Assembly (NCBI RefSeq): GCF_007860185.1
Contig: NZ_SJPY01000009.1
Coordinates: 150,316-214,315 of the forward strand
DNA: 64,000 nucleotides
Direction of reading: 5' to 3'
Source: Novipirellula aureliae
GTDB lineage: Bacteria > Planctomycetota > Planctomycetia > Pirellulales > Pirellulaceae
Shown: positions 34,617 to 43,549 of the stretch, in pieces
How positions within the stretch are numbered: the first letter of the stretch is position 1
How the letters are laid out: each line of letters opens with the position of its first letter
Made by a program: the position numbers and the translations under genes
The notes under the pieces: model-generated
The model's database searches: none
What the model was told of the DNA's origin: nothing
What the model saw: the letters and a program-made list of their open reading frames with translations, nothing else

Positions 34617-35190
34617 GTGGCACAGGCTTCCAGCCTGTGAGTGAATCAACATCGGCTAGCTTTCATATCTGATTGTAACATGACGTAATGTGGCACAGGC
34701 TTCCAGCCTGTGAGTGAATCACCATCAGCTAGCTTTCATATCTGATTGTAACATGACGTAATGTGGCACAGGCTTCCAGCCTGTGAGTGAATCAACATCA
34801 GCTAGCTTTTATATCTGATCGTAACATGACGTAATGTGGCACAGGCTTCCAGCCTGTGAGAGAATCAACATCGGCTAGTTTTTATATCTGATTGTAACAT
34901 GACGTAATGTGGCACAGGCTTCCAGCCTGTGAGAGAATCAACATCAGCTAGCTTTTATATCTGATTGTAACATGACGTAATGTGGCACAGGCTTCCAGCC
35001 TGTGAAAAAGGGGGAGATGTTTGACGGCATGACGACAATCCATCACAGGCTGGAAGCCTGTGCCACGATGGCACGAGTGAATTCACAGGCTGGAAGCCTG
35101 TGCCACGATGACACGAGTGAACTCACAGGCTGGAAGCCTGTGCCACGATGGCGCGAGTGAATTCACAGGCTGGAAGCCTGTGCTACGTTA
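34617..35190. repeat. 73-bp tandem REP array upstream of RAYT, plus facing array
   Basis: Six palindromes start at 34617, 34690, 34763, 34836, 34909 and 34982, an exact 73-bp period. The 50-base linkers are nearly identical (AGCTTTCATATCTGATTGTA, ACATGACGTAAT). From 35043 to 35186 four palindromes run in the opposite orientation with a 50-bp period (linker CACGATGGCACGAGTGAATT). The block ends at the stop codon of the next gene, which lies in the last copy's flank. Confidence 0.95.
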
Positions 35191-36339
35191 CTTACAATAT
35201 GCTAACGCCATCAATGCAAAACTTGTTGCTAGGTTCTTGTCGTTCTCGAACCATCGTTGATTGTCATTGCTCCACGAACCGTCTTCGTTTTGACGCTTGG
35301 CTAGCTCGGCAATAAGGTCTGCTTTCCAGTCGTGCTCGACTCCGTCGGCGTCTTTTAACATCTTGATTCCGGCAGCGTTCAAGCCTGACGCGAACGTGTG
35401 GTAGTAATAGTACAATCCAGCCGAGCCCATCCCCGGGTTTTTCTCGACGCTGTAATGATCCGTAATCCATTGCAATGCCGCTTTCACTCGCGGATCCTCT
35501 TTCGTCAACCCTGCAAAAATCATACTCTTCAGTCCCGTGTAACCCATCGACCCGTAACTGCGCAAACCTCCATTTGGCGTGTAACGCTCCTCTGACGTGC
35601 TCGGGTCGATCTTCGTCGTGGGGATTTCGTAATAGAACCCGCCGTCGTCGACCTTAGCCGCGAACGGAGTGTCGTTATACTCACTGTCAAGATTCTGGCA
35701 ACGTGAAACGAACGCCAATGCTCGTTGGATCGCCGGATCCTCGGGGCTAGATTCGGCTGCCCGAAGAGCTTCGATCAAGTAACCGGTGTTAGACAAGTCA
35801 GGACGTCCCGCCCCGCCATAGCCAACGCCTCCATACCAAGGGTCAGACGGATCACGCTTCGCCTCGCCATATTGCATTCCTGTGACGAACTCCTTGGCTC
35901 GCTTCAAGGTTTCATTGTACTTACCCGTTTGATTTGCCTCGGAAAAACAAACCATCGCAACGCAGGTTTCATAGTTCTTTAGTCGACCATTGCCGTAAAT
36001 CCCACCGTCGGGCTTGATGAAGCTCTCCAAGGCCATCAAGCCCTCGGCCACCATCGGATCATCCGTCGTTTTTCCATTTCGCAGGGCCGCAGTGATCGCC
36101 AAAGCCGTCACTCCTGGCCCGACCTTGTCCGAGAACGTTCCGGCATTGGATTGGCCTTCTTTCGCCAAATAGGCGAGGGCTTTGTCGACGACTTCGCGTC
36201 GCTGTTGCTCCCGTTTAGAAACCGGAGCCCTTTCTACCGGCGCAAGGTCTTGGGCGAACGTTGTTCCGCAGACAACCAGCAAAGCGATCGTGGTGACAAA
36301 AATCCGTCGCTCGAGGCGAAAATTCCGTCGTTGACTCAT
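35188..36339 (-). CDS. Secreted alpha-toroid (prenyltransferase/squalene-oxidase repeat) protein
   Basis: 383 residues from ATG 36339 (GGAGAATCCCCCC precedes it); the open frame continues to 36486 through the leader. Signal peptide ending GTTFAQ. Repeated helical hairpins with QW-like motifs: DKALAYLAKEGQSNAGTFSD, ESFIKPDGGIYG, YGGVGYGGAGRPDLSNTGYL, AKRQNEDGSWSNDN. These are the (alpha/alpha)6 repeats of the terpene-cyclase/prenyltransferase superfamily. The secreted planctomycete versions lack known cyclase catalytic motifs (no DXDD seen) and have no assigned function. Shares a Fur-box region with hemP. Confidence 0.85.
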   Translation of the reverse strand: MSQRRNFRLERRIFVTTIALLVVCGTTFAQDLAPVERAPVSKREQQRREVVDKALAYLAKEGQSNAGTFSDKVGPGVTALAITAALRNGKTTDDPMVAEGLMALESFIKPDGGIYGNGRLKNYETCVAMVCFSEANQTGKYNETLKRAKEFVTGMQYGEAKRDPSDPWYGGVGYGGAGRPDLSNTGYLIEALRAAESSPEDPAIQRALAFVSRCQNLDSEYNDTPFAAKVDDGGFYYEIPTTKIDPSTSEERYTPNGGLRSYGSMGYTGLKSMIFAGLTKEDPRVKAALQWITDHYSVEKNPGMGSAGLYYYYHTFASGLNAAGIKMLKDADGVEHDWKADLIAELAKRQNEDGSWSNDNQRWFENDKNLATSFALMALAYCK

Positions 36340-36550
36340 GGGGGGATTCTCCGATTGTGGATGGTTTAGGATTCGCCTGCGGCCGTCAGCCACGGTCTCC
36401 AACGGGTAAAACGCAGCAAATGCCGTGAGGCCGAATTCCTCCGGAACTCTGGTATTGCTCAGGCAATGCACAAGCTGTGCCAACAACCGTTATCAATCTG
36501 CGTTTCGATGGCGTCGAACGACTCTATTGCCGGGAGGGACGCGAATTGCT

Positions 36551-36603
36551 ACTGCGAATCGTTCTCAGTAAGTGTTGCGGCAAAATTGATTTTACGCAAT
36601 ACT
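36551..36603. promoter_or_regulatory. Fur box in a bidirectional promoter (alpha-toroid / hemP)
   Basis: 36551-36569 is ACTGCGAATCGTTCTCAGT, an imperfect Fur palindrome (14 of 18 to consensus). Minus strand: TTGCGT, 17-base spacer, AACACT directly before the box, aimed at the alpha-toroid gene. Plus strand: TTGCGG (36575-36580), 17-base spacer, AATACT (36598-36603), aimed at hemP. The two promoters overlap almost base for base on opposite strands. The stretch 36340-36550 is leader of the minus-strand gene with nothing else recognised. Confidence 0.65.
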
Positions 36604-36653
36604 GTGTGTGTAAAAAGAGTGTTAAACCTTAAAGTATGACTGAGAAATGATTT

Positions 36654-36854
36654 ATGCAGAAACGCGAGAGCAGTTCTGATGGCGATTCTAGAAGAACGAC
36701 CGAATCGAACGATTCGGCAATCCGCCAAATTGAGTCGAAAATTGTTCACTTCAATGAACTGGCTCGCTGTGGAGAGGAGGTTTGGATTGAGCACGAGGGG
36801 CAGCTCTATCGTCTGCGTCTGACCCGGCAGGGAAAGCTGATTTTGACAAAATAG
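36654..36854 (+). CDS. hemP: Hemin uptake protein HemP
   Basis: 66 residues. The C-terminal half contains EEVWIEHEGQLYRLRLTRQG followed by KLILTK, the signature of the HemP/HmuP family; the N-terminal half is a variable Ser/Asp-rich stretch. ATG at 36654 has only a weak ribosome site (GAG nine bases upstream). HemP proteins are small cytosolic proteins encoded in Fur-controlled haem operons and in some bacteria act as co-activators for haem-receptor expression. Here it is monocistronic with a Fur box 85 bases upstream, and supports the haem reading of the CobN-type operon. The stretch 36855-37139 holds no gene; a weak hairpin TGAGGC/GCCTCA lies at 36980-37001. Confidence 0.88.
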   Translation: MQKRESSSDGDSRRTTESNDSAIRQIESKIVHFNELARCGEEVWIEHEGQLYRLRLTRQGKLILTK

Positions 36855-37139
36855 TTGGCTTGTCCAGATTGGTTGTTTATCGGCGGAGCTACGGTTTCGG
36901 TGATCGGTTTCTCCTGCGATTACGACGGCGAAGCAATTGCCTTGATGCGACAACCTTGCGTTTCCGAAAGGAGATGACTTGAGGCTGTCTTTGATGCCTC
37001 ATGACCGTTGGGGGCCGATCACATGCACCATGGCCGCTCGTTCCATTTTTTGGGCCTGTGGTTTTACTCTCGAAACGTTTGGCTGCTGTGTTGGCAAGCT
37101 GACAATACAATCGTAAGTCTCGACGGCGTTCGAAACGCC

Positions 37140-37379
37140 TCAAACATTCGAAACGTCTTCAATCAAAGGAGCACGACGCTGACCAGGCAGGCCAAGTGTT
37201 CCGCTGAAACGGGGTGAGGACTCATGATTTTGAATCGCTAGTTCGTTGCGGCGTACGGTGACACTCTTTGGCGCGTCGATACCGATGGTCACCCGTCCGC
37301 CTGCGATTCGGGTTATCGTGATTTGTACGTCGTCGCCAATCGTGATTCGCTCGCCGATTTTTCGTGATAGGACTAACAT
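37140..37379 (-). CDS. csrA: Carbon storage regulator CsrA
   Basis: 79 residues: MLVLSRKIGERITIGDDVQI, IAGGRVTIGIDAPKSVTVRR and NELA identify CsrA, a dimeric RNA-binding translational regulator. The residues after about 53 (HESSPRFSGTLGLPGQRRAP) form a longer tail than the 61-residue E. coli protein. ATG at 37379 follows CAAGGAAGAAACG, whose GGA could be an autoregulatory CsrA site overlapping its own ribosome site. The gap 37380-37955 shows no convincing gene. It contains a 15-base triplicated motif AGACTGGGGCAAAAC at 37853-37897. Confidence 0.93.
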   Translation of the reverse strand: MLVLSRKIGERITIGDDVQITITRIAGGRVTIGIDAPKSVTVRRNELAIQNHESSPRFSGTLGLPGQRRAPLIEDVSNV

Positions 37380-37955
37380 CGTTTCTTCCTTGAAGGGGTT
37401 TCGTTAAACAGTTCGGAGCCAATGGCTAAGACGATGTAAACCTAGGACACTTCTTGATCGCCTTTGTCACGAAGTCCAATGGAAGCCGTATTCACCAATT
37501 GGGAGTTGTGGTTCTGCAGGCATCGCGTTCCTTCGGGTGGAGCGGAATGGAACCCACTAGAGGTCCAATGCGTCCTCTCTTGATCGAACGGGACAGAGCA
37601 AAGCGGTATTTTGTAAAGAATTTTCCAGTTTCCAAACCTTTCCAATTCAGGGCTACCAAGCAACTGCGTAAATGATTCTTTATGGAAACAGCAAGTTTTG
37701 AGTACCCCTGAGGTGGGTGAGCGGTGGAGGCTGATTTCGGTATCCTTCCTGTGGACGAGTCGCTACAAATTCATTGCTCGATTTCCTACCCCTTTCTCGA
37801 TTGCGTCCTGCGTTGTTGGCTATCACGGTTTGTTGACAAACGAGCTTCACCATAGACTGGGGCAAAACAGACTGGGGCGAAACAGACCGGGGCAAAAACC
37901 GAGGGCCCCCTCCCGCTTTTATTTTTCAACGCGACAACTCCAAAACGACATCCAC

Positions 37956-38585
37956 ATGAATCGCTCGATTGATTTCGTCTACTTTGACTTGGGGAACATT
38001 CTCGTTGCCTTTGATCCGAAGGTCGCGATCGCCAATTTCGTTGAACGTTTTGGCATTGATGGTGCTCATGCGAAAGCTTGTTTGTATGAGAGTGGATTTC
38101 AGGAAGAATACGAAAAGGGGCGTTTGACGTGTGACCAATTCGCCGAGGCGGTACGTGGGCAGATAGGAATGTCACCCGCGAAGATGTCAAATCGCGACTT
38201 GCTAGAGGCCAGCAGCGATATGTTTACGCCGATCGAATCGATGGCTGAAACGGTGGCGAAGGTCGCCCGTCGCGGGACACACTATGGATTGCTTTCCAAC
38301 ACCTGCGTGTCTCATTGGGAGTGGATCGCCAACCAAACGTGGGAAATCTCTCAAATGGTTTGGACGCACCGGATCGTCAGTTACGAGGTCGGCGCGATGA
38401 AGCCCGATCCTCGTATTTACGCAGCAGCCGAAGGGTTGGCTGGCGTCGACCCAAAGCGGATTCTGTTTCTCGATGACAAACAAGAAAATATCGATGCTGC
38501 GGTTCAACGAGGCTGGAATGCCGTACAATGTTTTGGAGGAGAGTCGGCTGAGAGGGTTCTGAAAGATTTTGATGTCATTGATTGA
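37956..38585 (+). CDS. HAD-superfamily hydrolase (subfamily IA)
   Basis: 209 residues from ATG 37956, the start adjacent to motif I (DFVYFDLGNILVAFD); the frame is open to 37698 but the extension has no coding character. Motif II is GLLSNTCVSHWEW, motif III lysine in VGAMKPDPRIYAAA, motif IV ILFLDDKQENIDAA, and GWNAVQCFGG follows. The FDLGN-type motif I places it near YihX/epoxide-hydrolase-N-like phosphatases acting on small phosphorylated metabolites; substrate unknown. Ends 86 bases before the Ppx/GppA start. Confidence 0.87.
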   Translation: MNRSIDFVYFDLGNILVAFDPKVAIANFVERFGIDGAHAKACLYESGFQEEYEKGRLTCDQFAEAVRGQIGMSPAKMSNRDLLEASSDMFTPIESMAETVAKVARRGTHYGLLSNTCVSHWEWIANQTWEISQMVWTHRIVSYEVGAMKPDPRIYAAAEGLAGVDPKRILFLDDKQENIDAAVQRGWNAVQCFGGESAERVLKDFDVID

Positions 38586-38671
38586 CGGCTTGTAAATCGA
38601 GAGCAATTCGCCGAAACATAGTCGTAGCACTCTTTCTTCGTTTCCATCACTTCGTTCATTCATTACTACCT

Positions 38672-40252
38672 ATGACATCTCCCGCCCAAGTTCCTTCGAC
38701 ACCGCTGCTTCCAATCTCGCCACGCCCGGTCGCCGTGATCGACATTGGTGCAACGAGTATTCGGATGGCGATCGCCGAGATCCATGCGGACGGCGACGTC
38801 CGGACCCTCGATACGCTGGTGCAACCCGCTGATTTGGGGCGCGAAGTGTTTGCCGTTCGGCGGTTGTCGCGAAAGAGCATTGAGCGGGCGGCGACGGTTT
38901 TGAAACAGTATCAACGGGTGCTGCGAGAATACGGGATCACACCAGGCCCTGATTTACGGATTGTGGCAACGACGGCTGTCCGCGAAGCGATGAACCGCGT
39001 TGCCTTTACCGACCGCATCTTCATCGTCACCGGCTTGAACATCGAATCGATCGATGAGGCCGAAGTCAGCCGAATTACCTACATGGGAATCGCTCCTCAA
39101 TTGCGAGGCGAGCCGGAATTGGCGGATGGCCGATCCGTTGTGGTAGAAATAGGAGGTGGTAACACCGAGGTTTTAGTGATCCGCAGCGGCAACGTCATGC
39201 ACAGCCAATCGTATCGTTTAGGTTCGCTGCGGTTGTTGCAACAGATTGAGTCGTCACGTGTTTCGCCCTCTCGCCGCCGAAGTTTTATCGAAAGTCATGT
39301 TCGCCGGACGCTAGACAACATCGTTGCCGACGTTAGCGAGGATCCGACCAATCGAATCGTCGCATTTGGAGGCGACATTCGATTCGCCGCCCATCGTCTC
39401 CTCGACGATTGGGATGGAACGTCGCTGACGCCGCTGCCGACGGAGAAGTTAGCCGACTTTACCAATGAAATTTTGCAACTCGATGAAGACACGATCGTCA
39501 AACGATTCGGAGCAAGTTTTATTGAGGCCGAAACGCTTGGTCCCGCATTGTTGGCCTACACCATGCTGGCTCAGGCTTTCCAGCAACCATTTCTCTATGT
39601 CTGTGACACCAACCTACGCGACGGTCTCCTTCACGATATGGCCGTGGGCGGCAGTTGGACCGATGAATTTCGCAACCAAATCATCCGGTCCGCGTTGGGT
39701 TTGGGGCGTCGTTTCGATTTTGACGAGTCGCACGCTCGCAATGTTGCCGAATTGTCGCGAAAATTGTTCCTCCAACTCGCTCGAGAGCATCAGCTTGATT
39801 ATCGTCAAGAGGTATTGCTGTATGTTGCCGCTCTGCTGCACGAAATCGGCTTGATGATCAATGTGCGAAGCAATCACAAACACGCCTTGTACGTGATCCG
39901 AAATAGCGAAATCTTTGGATTGTCTCGATCGGAACTTTTGCAGGTTGGCTTGGTGGCTCGCTACTACCGTAGAGCCTATCCGCAGCAATCGCACGAAGGA
40001 TACGGATCACTCGGACGCGAAGATCGCGTGACGGTTGCCAAATTGGCCGCCATTTTGAGATTGGCAATCGCGCTGGATGACACGCGAAGCGGACGTATCC
40101 AAGAGATCGAGTGCGTACGCGAAGCAAAACAATTGGTCATTCAAGTCCCTGGGGTCGAGGATGTTTCACTCGAGCAAGTAGCGATGCGGCAAAATGCGGG
40201 TTTATTTCGTGATGTGTTCGGTATGCCTGTCTTACTTCGAGCGGGAAGGTGA
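38672..40252 (+). CDS. Ppx/GppA phosphatase with C-terminal HD domain
   Basis: 526 residues from ATG 38672. Actin-like ATPase fold: AVIDIGATSIRMAIAEI (phosphate 1 loop), VVATTAVREAMN-like segment IVATTAVREAMN, VVEIGGGNTEVLVI (phosphate 2 loop). The C-terminal HD region LYVAALLHEIGLMINVRSNH keeps the HD-type His/Glu rather than the canonical HD doublet. The family hydrolyses polyphosphate and/or pppGpp, linking it to stress responses. Stop overlaps the GTG of the next gene by four bases (GTGA), so the two are translationally coupled. Confidence 0.9.
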   Translation: MTSPAQVPSTPLLPISPRPVAVIDIGATSIRMAIAEIHADGDVRTLDTLVQPADLGREVFAVRRLSRKSIERAATVLKQYQRVLREYGITPGPDLRIVATTAVREAMNRVAFTDRIFIVTGLNIESIDEAEVSRITYMGIAPQLRGEPELADGRSVVVEIGGGNTEVLVIRSGNVMHSQSYRLGSLRLLQQIESSRVSPSRRRSFIESHVRRTLDNIVADVSEDPTNRIVAFGGDIRFAAHRLLDDWDGTSLTPLPTEKLADFTNEILQLDEDTIVKRFGASFIEAETLGPALLAYTMLAQAFQQPFLYVCDTNLRDGLLHDMAVGGSWTDEFRNQIIRSALGLGRRFDFDESHARNVAELSRKLFLQLAREHQLDYRQEVLLYVAALLHEIGLMINVRSNHKHALYVIRNSEIFGLSRSELLQVGLVARYYRRAYPQQSHEGYGSLGREDRVTVAKLAAILRLAIALDDTRSGRIQEIECVREAKQLVIQVPGVEDVSLEQVAMRQNAGLFRDVFGMPVLLRAGR

Positions 40253-41571
40253 GTTTAATGATGTCTTGGTTTCGACCGTTTCTCGTCGTTTGCTGTTTGG
40301 GGAGCCTTGGCTTGACTTTTCTGTTCGAATCCACGCAAGCAAGTGCGGATGACTTGTACGCAATGGCACGCGATCAATTGGTACGCGACCGAATCGCAAC
40401 GGCAGGGGTGACGGACGAACGAGTCCTGCGATCGATGCGTACGACCCCGAGGCATGAATTTGTACCCCGTAGCCAACGAGCCCGTGCGTACTTGGATATG
40501 TCCTTGCCGATCGGTGACTCGCAAACGATCAGCAGCCCGTTTATCGTTGCCATGATGACCCAGGCGATCGAGCCTAAGGAAACCGACATCGTACTGGAAA
40601 TTGGAACCGGAAGTGGCTACCAAGCTGCCGTCCTAAGTCCCTTGGTCAAGCATGTGTATTCGATTGAGATTGTTGATGAATTGGGCCGACGGGCAGCGCA
40701 AGATCTAGAACGACTCGGTTACGAAAACGTGTCGACTCGCGTTGGCGATGGCTTCTTAGGTTGGAAGGATGCTGCCCCGTTCGACAAAATTATCGTGACC
40801 TGTAGCCCCGAAAAGGTTCCTGAACCCCTGGTCGAACAACTTCGCGAAGGAGGCATGATGGTCATACCCGTTGGACAAAGGTATCAGCAAACGCTCTTTC
40901 TGATGACTAAAAAAGATGGCAAACTGACTCGCAAAATGCTCCGTCCTACCTTGTTTGTCCCTATGACCGGTGAGGCGGAGGAGGGCCGTCAAATGCAACC
41001 CGATGCGGCAAACCCAGCCGTCGTGAATGGGGATTTTGAGAGCTTTCCCGATGAACAGGATTCCGAGATCGTTGATTTTGTTCCAGGATGGTATTACGGA
41101 CGTCAATTGGAACACGTCAAAGTCGATGCCATCTCGACCCGTCTGTCGAGTCATGAACTCCCTGCGAACAAAAACTCGAAAATGGATCGATCAATCGGCG
41201 GCCAGTCGAAAGGTTTCGTTCGCTTCGAAAATGAAACGCCTAACCTCAGTTCCCATCTGTTGCAGGGAATTCCAATCGACGGACGCGAAGTGTCCATGAT
41301 AAGACTTAGCGGAAAAATTCAAACAAAAAATGTTGTCGCAGGTCCTGAACCAGACACGCTTCCAATGATCGCGATCAGCCTTTATGACGAGCAGCGACGA
41401 GATCTGGGGACACTTTGGATCGGTCCCTACAAGGGGACTCGTTCTTGGGGAGAGGTCAGCCGAATGGTGCGAATTCCTGTACAAACACGCGAAGCAATCT
41501 TGCGAATCGGCCTGTTCGGTGCCACGGGACAAGCCGACTTCGATGATATTGCTATTCGAAAAGTCGATTGA
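40249..41571 (+). CDS. Exported protein-L-isoaspartate O-methyltransferase with extra C-terminal domain
   Basis: 440 residues; GTG 40249 overlaps the upstream stop, ATG 40258 is the alternative. Signal peptide (FLVVCCLGSLGLTFLF ... ASAD). PCMT domain about residues 35-250: DRIATAGVTDERVLRSMRTT, PRHEFVPRSQRARAYLD, the SAM motif VLEIGTGSGYQAAVLSPL, and VPVGQRYQQTLFLM-like IPVGQRYQQTLFLMTKK. PCMT normally repairs isoaspartate in cytosolic proteins. This one has an export signal and a C-terminal beta-sandwich of about 180 residues (NPAVVNGDFESFPDEQ ... QADFDDIAIRKVD), like a carbohydrate-binding module. How SAM would be available outside the cytoplasm is unexplained. Confidence 0.87.
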   Translation: MSLMMSWFRPFLVVCCLGSLGLTFLFESTQASADDLYAMARDQLVRDRIATAGVTDERVLRSMRTTPRHEFVPRSQRARAYLDMSLPIGDSQTISSPFIVAMMTQAIEPKETDIVLEIGTGSGYQAAVLSPLVKHVYSIEIVDELGRRAAQDLERLGYENVSTRVGDGFLGWKDAAPFDKIIVTCSPEKVPEPLVEQLREGGMMVIPVGQRYQQTLFLMTKKDGKLTRKMLRPTLFVPMTGEAEEGRQMQPDAANPAVVNGDFESFPDEQDSEIVDFVPGWYYGRQLEHVKVDAISTRLSSHELPANKNSKMDRSIGGQSKGFVRFENETPNLSSHLLQGIPIDGREVSMIRLSGKIQTKNVVAGPEPDTLPMIAISLYDEQRRDLGTLWIGPYKGTRSWGEVSRMVRIPVQTREAILRIGLFGATGQADFDDIAIRKVD

Positions 41572-41767
41572 ACCCGTGATTGTCCTTCCATTGTGAAGTG
41601 GGGTGCCTGAGCCACCCTAATCCGCAAAGTTTGCCCAGACTGCTTGCCTGGTGTAAACTAACCGCTACTCTACCTGCTAGCGATGCGTGATCGGCTACCA
41701 TGGCCCGCAGTATCGCCTTGAGCAGGAAGCCTAGTGCTTTTCACCTTATCTGAATTTAGGGCAGCCG

Positions 41768-41822
41768 GTAGTGGATCTTGTCAAAGATCCTCACGCGGTA
41801 GGATTTTTAACGAGATCCACTC
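41768..41822. repeat. REP family 2 inverted pair (degenerate)
   Basis: GTAGTGGATCTTGTCAAAG then ATCC at 41768-41790 and an inverted degenerate partner ending GAGATCCACTCC by 41822. The gap 41572-41898 between the methyltransferase and the Gly-rich protein otherwise shows only an AGGAAGCCTAGTGC fragment and the GGAGG ribosome site of the next gene. Confidence 0.72.
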
Positions 41823-41898
41823 CCAAAAAGCTCAGTGTTGACGAATCGCTAGCAAATACCAAGTAACCAATCTATCGGATGACGGAGGATCTTCAACT

Positions 41899-43329
41899 GT
41901 GAAAAAATGCTTCAAGATTTTAACGATTACCTCGGCCCTCGCCTGCATGGCGATAGCACCTACAGATGTCGAGGCCGGCGGTAGTTTCGGTAGCAGCTTT
42001 GGCTCGAGTGGTGGCAGCTATGGCTCAAGCGGCGGCAGCTATGGCTCGCGCGCCGTCAGCTATGGCTCGAGTGGCGGCAGCTATGGCTCGAGCGGCGGCA
42101 GTTATGGCTCGAGTGGCGGCAGTTATGGCTCGAGCGCCGTCAGCTACGTGAGTTACCGAGGGTATAACTCAAGTGGTGGCGGTTCTGTCGGCGGACACGC
42201 TGGACCACTAAAACGGCTTTTTGCTCATATTCATGAAAAGAAAGCCGCACGAGCAGCCGCCTTCTACGGTGGCGGATCGAGTGGATACGCCAGCGGGGGA
42301 TCAAGCGGCGGGGGAGTGAGTTACGCCAGTTACTACAGCTACAATAGTGGCAGCAGTGGTGGGCGGTACGCGGGTTACGGGTCAACTGGTAGCTATGGGT
42401 CAACTGGTAGCTATGGGGCGTACCTAGCCCCTGCCTATGGCGGCAGCACCGGCGTCGTAAACAACTACGATTCCTATACGGCTCCAGTCGTTAATTCCTA
42501 TCCAATGATGGATGCCGATTATGGTTACGAATCGTCAGTCATTGAATCACCTTTGGAGTCGTATTCGTCTCCGATGGACGGGACAGATATCGACAACGGA
42601 TCTCGTTTAGATACCAATCAAGGAAGTGATTCCGACATCCTGGAAGCCCCCGCTTCCGATGCAGCTCCAGCTTCGAGTGACCGCGACGCTGATCGTTCGG
42701 GCGACGACGACAATGACGCTGCTGGGGTCGAATCGATCGAGCCAGGCCTGAAGATGGATTCGGCGATGTTGACGATCGACGTCCCCACAAATGCTAAGGT
42801 GACTGTCAACGGACGTCCTACCAGCAGCGAAGGTAGCGAGCGAAAGTTCATGTCGCGAGGTCTTCAGGAAGGTTATGTCTACAGCTATGTCGTGCAGGTG
42901 GATTATGAGCTTAATGGTGAACCAAAGTCGACCACCAAGACGATCCAATTGCGGTCGGGTGATGAGGAGCGACTCGTATTTTCCGACACGCAAGCCGAGC
43001 CAATGCAAACCGAACTGGCGACCACGACTTCGGAAGCCCCCATGGCAAACGATGTTGTGACGAACGATGTTGTGACGACTGTCAAGTTGAACGTTCCGGA
43101 AGATGCCGTTGTTACCTTGGCTGGCAATGAAACTCGAGGCGAAGGCAGCGTGCGAACATTCCGCACGAAGCAATTGAAGGCGGGCGAGCAGTGGAGCGGA
43201 TACACCGTAAGCGTCACAGCGATGGTCAATGGCCAATCGGTTAGCAAAGAGCGTTCGGTCAATGTCGCCGCAGGCAGCACAACCGAATTGACATTCGACT
43301 TTGTCGAACACTCGATCGCTCAGCGATAA
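41899..43329 (+). CDS. Secreted Gly/Ser/Tyr-rich protein with two TIGR03000 domains
   Basis: 476 residues; GTG start with GGAGG ten bases upstream. Signal peptide, then a low-complexity region (residues about 28-95) of GGSYGSS repeats, a basic patch (LKRLFAHIHEKKAARAAAFY) and a second Gly/Ser/Tyr stretch to about 200. After an acidic linker come two TIGR03000 domains (about 293-360, ending GDEERLVFSD; and 393-470: KLNVPEDAVVTLAGNET ... GSTTELTFDF). TIGR03000 is a planctomycete-restricted beta domain. Probably a structural surface or cell-wall protein. Followed by a strong terminator. Confidence 0.86.
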   Translation: MKKCFKILTITSALACMAIAPTDVEAGGSFGSSFGSSGGSYGSSGGSYGSRAVSYGSSGGSYGSSGGSYGSSGGSYGSSAVSYVSYRGYNSSGGGSVGGHAGPLKRLFAHIHEKKAARAAAFYGGGSSGYASGGSSGGGVSYASYYSYNSGSSGGRYAGYGSTGSYGSTGSYGAYLAPAYGGSTGVVNNYDSYTAPVVNSYPMMDADYGYESSVIESPLESYSSPMDGTDIDNGSRLDTNQGSDSDILEAPASDAAPASSDRDADRSGDDDNDAAGVESIEPGLKMDSAMLTIDVPTNAKVTVNGRPTSSEGSERKFMSRGLQEGYVYSYVVQVDYELNGEPKSTTKTIQLRSGDEERLVFSDTQAEPMQTELATTTSEAPMANDVVTNDVVTTVKLNVPEDAVVTLAGNETRGEGSVRTFRTKQLKAGEQWSGYTVSVTAMVNGQSVSKERSVNVAAGSTTELTFDFVEHSIAQR

Positions 43330-43402
43330 ATCCAAGCCCGTGAATTCGTTTGATGAGCGGCGCGGGGCAATGTCCCGCGCAGTTTACTTAACCGTTTAAT
43401 GG

Positions 43403-43438
43403 AAAAGCCGTGTTCTAAGATGGAACGCGGCTTTTTTT
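43403..43438 (+). terminator. Rho-independent terminator
   Basis: Stem AGCCGTGTTC (43406-43415) with GAACGCGGCT (43423-43432), 7-base loop, one G-U pair, preceded by an A run and followed by seven Ts. It ends the Gly-rich protein transcript and is the clearest terminator in the window. Confidence 0.9.
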
Positions 43439-43549
43439 ATGCCGGGATCCCCGTGGTGCGATGCCTCCAACGGTAAACCCGATAGGCCGAACCGATCCAA
43501 TTCGGTGACTCGGCTGGATTGTCGGGTGGTTACCGAATAGACTATCAGC

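Noticed and set aside
34617-35004. CRISPR-like array with 73-bp period
   Set aside because: Linkers are nearly identical repeats rather than unique spacers; it is a tandem amplification next to a RAYT gene.
37698-37955. Extension of the HAD hydrolase upstream to 37698
   Set aside because: No coding character, a 15-base tandem repeat inside, and ATG 37956 sits right before motif I.
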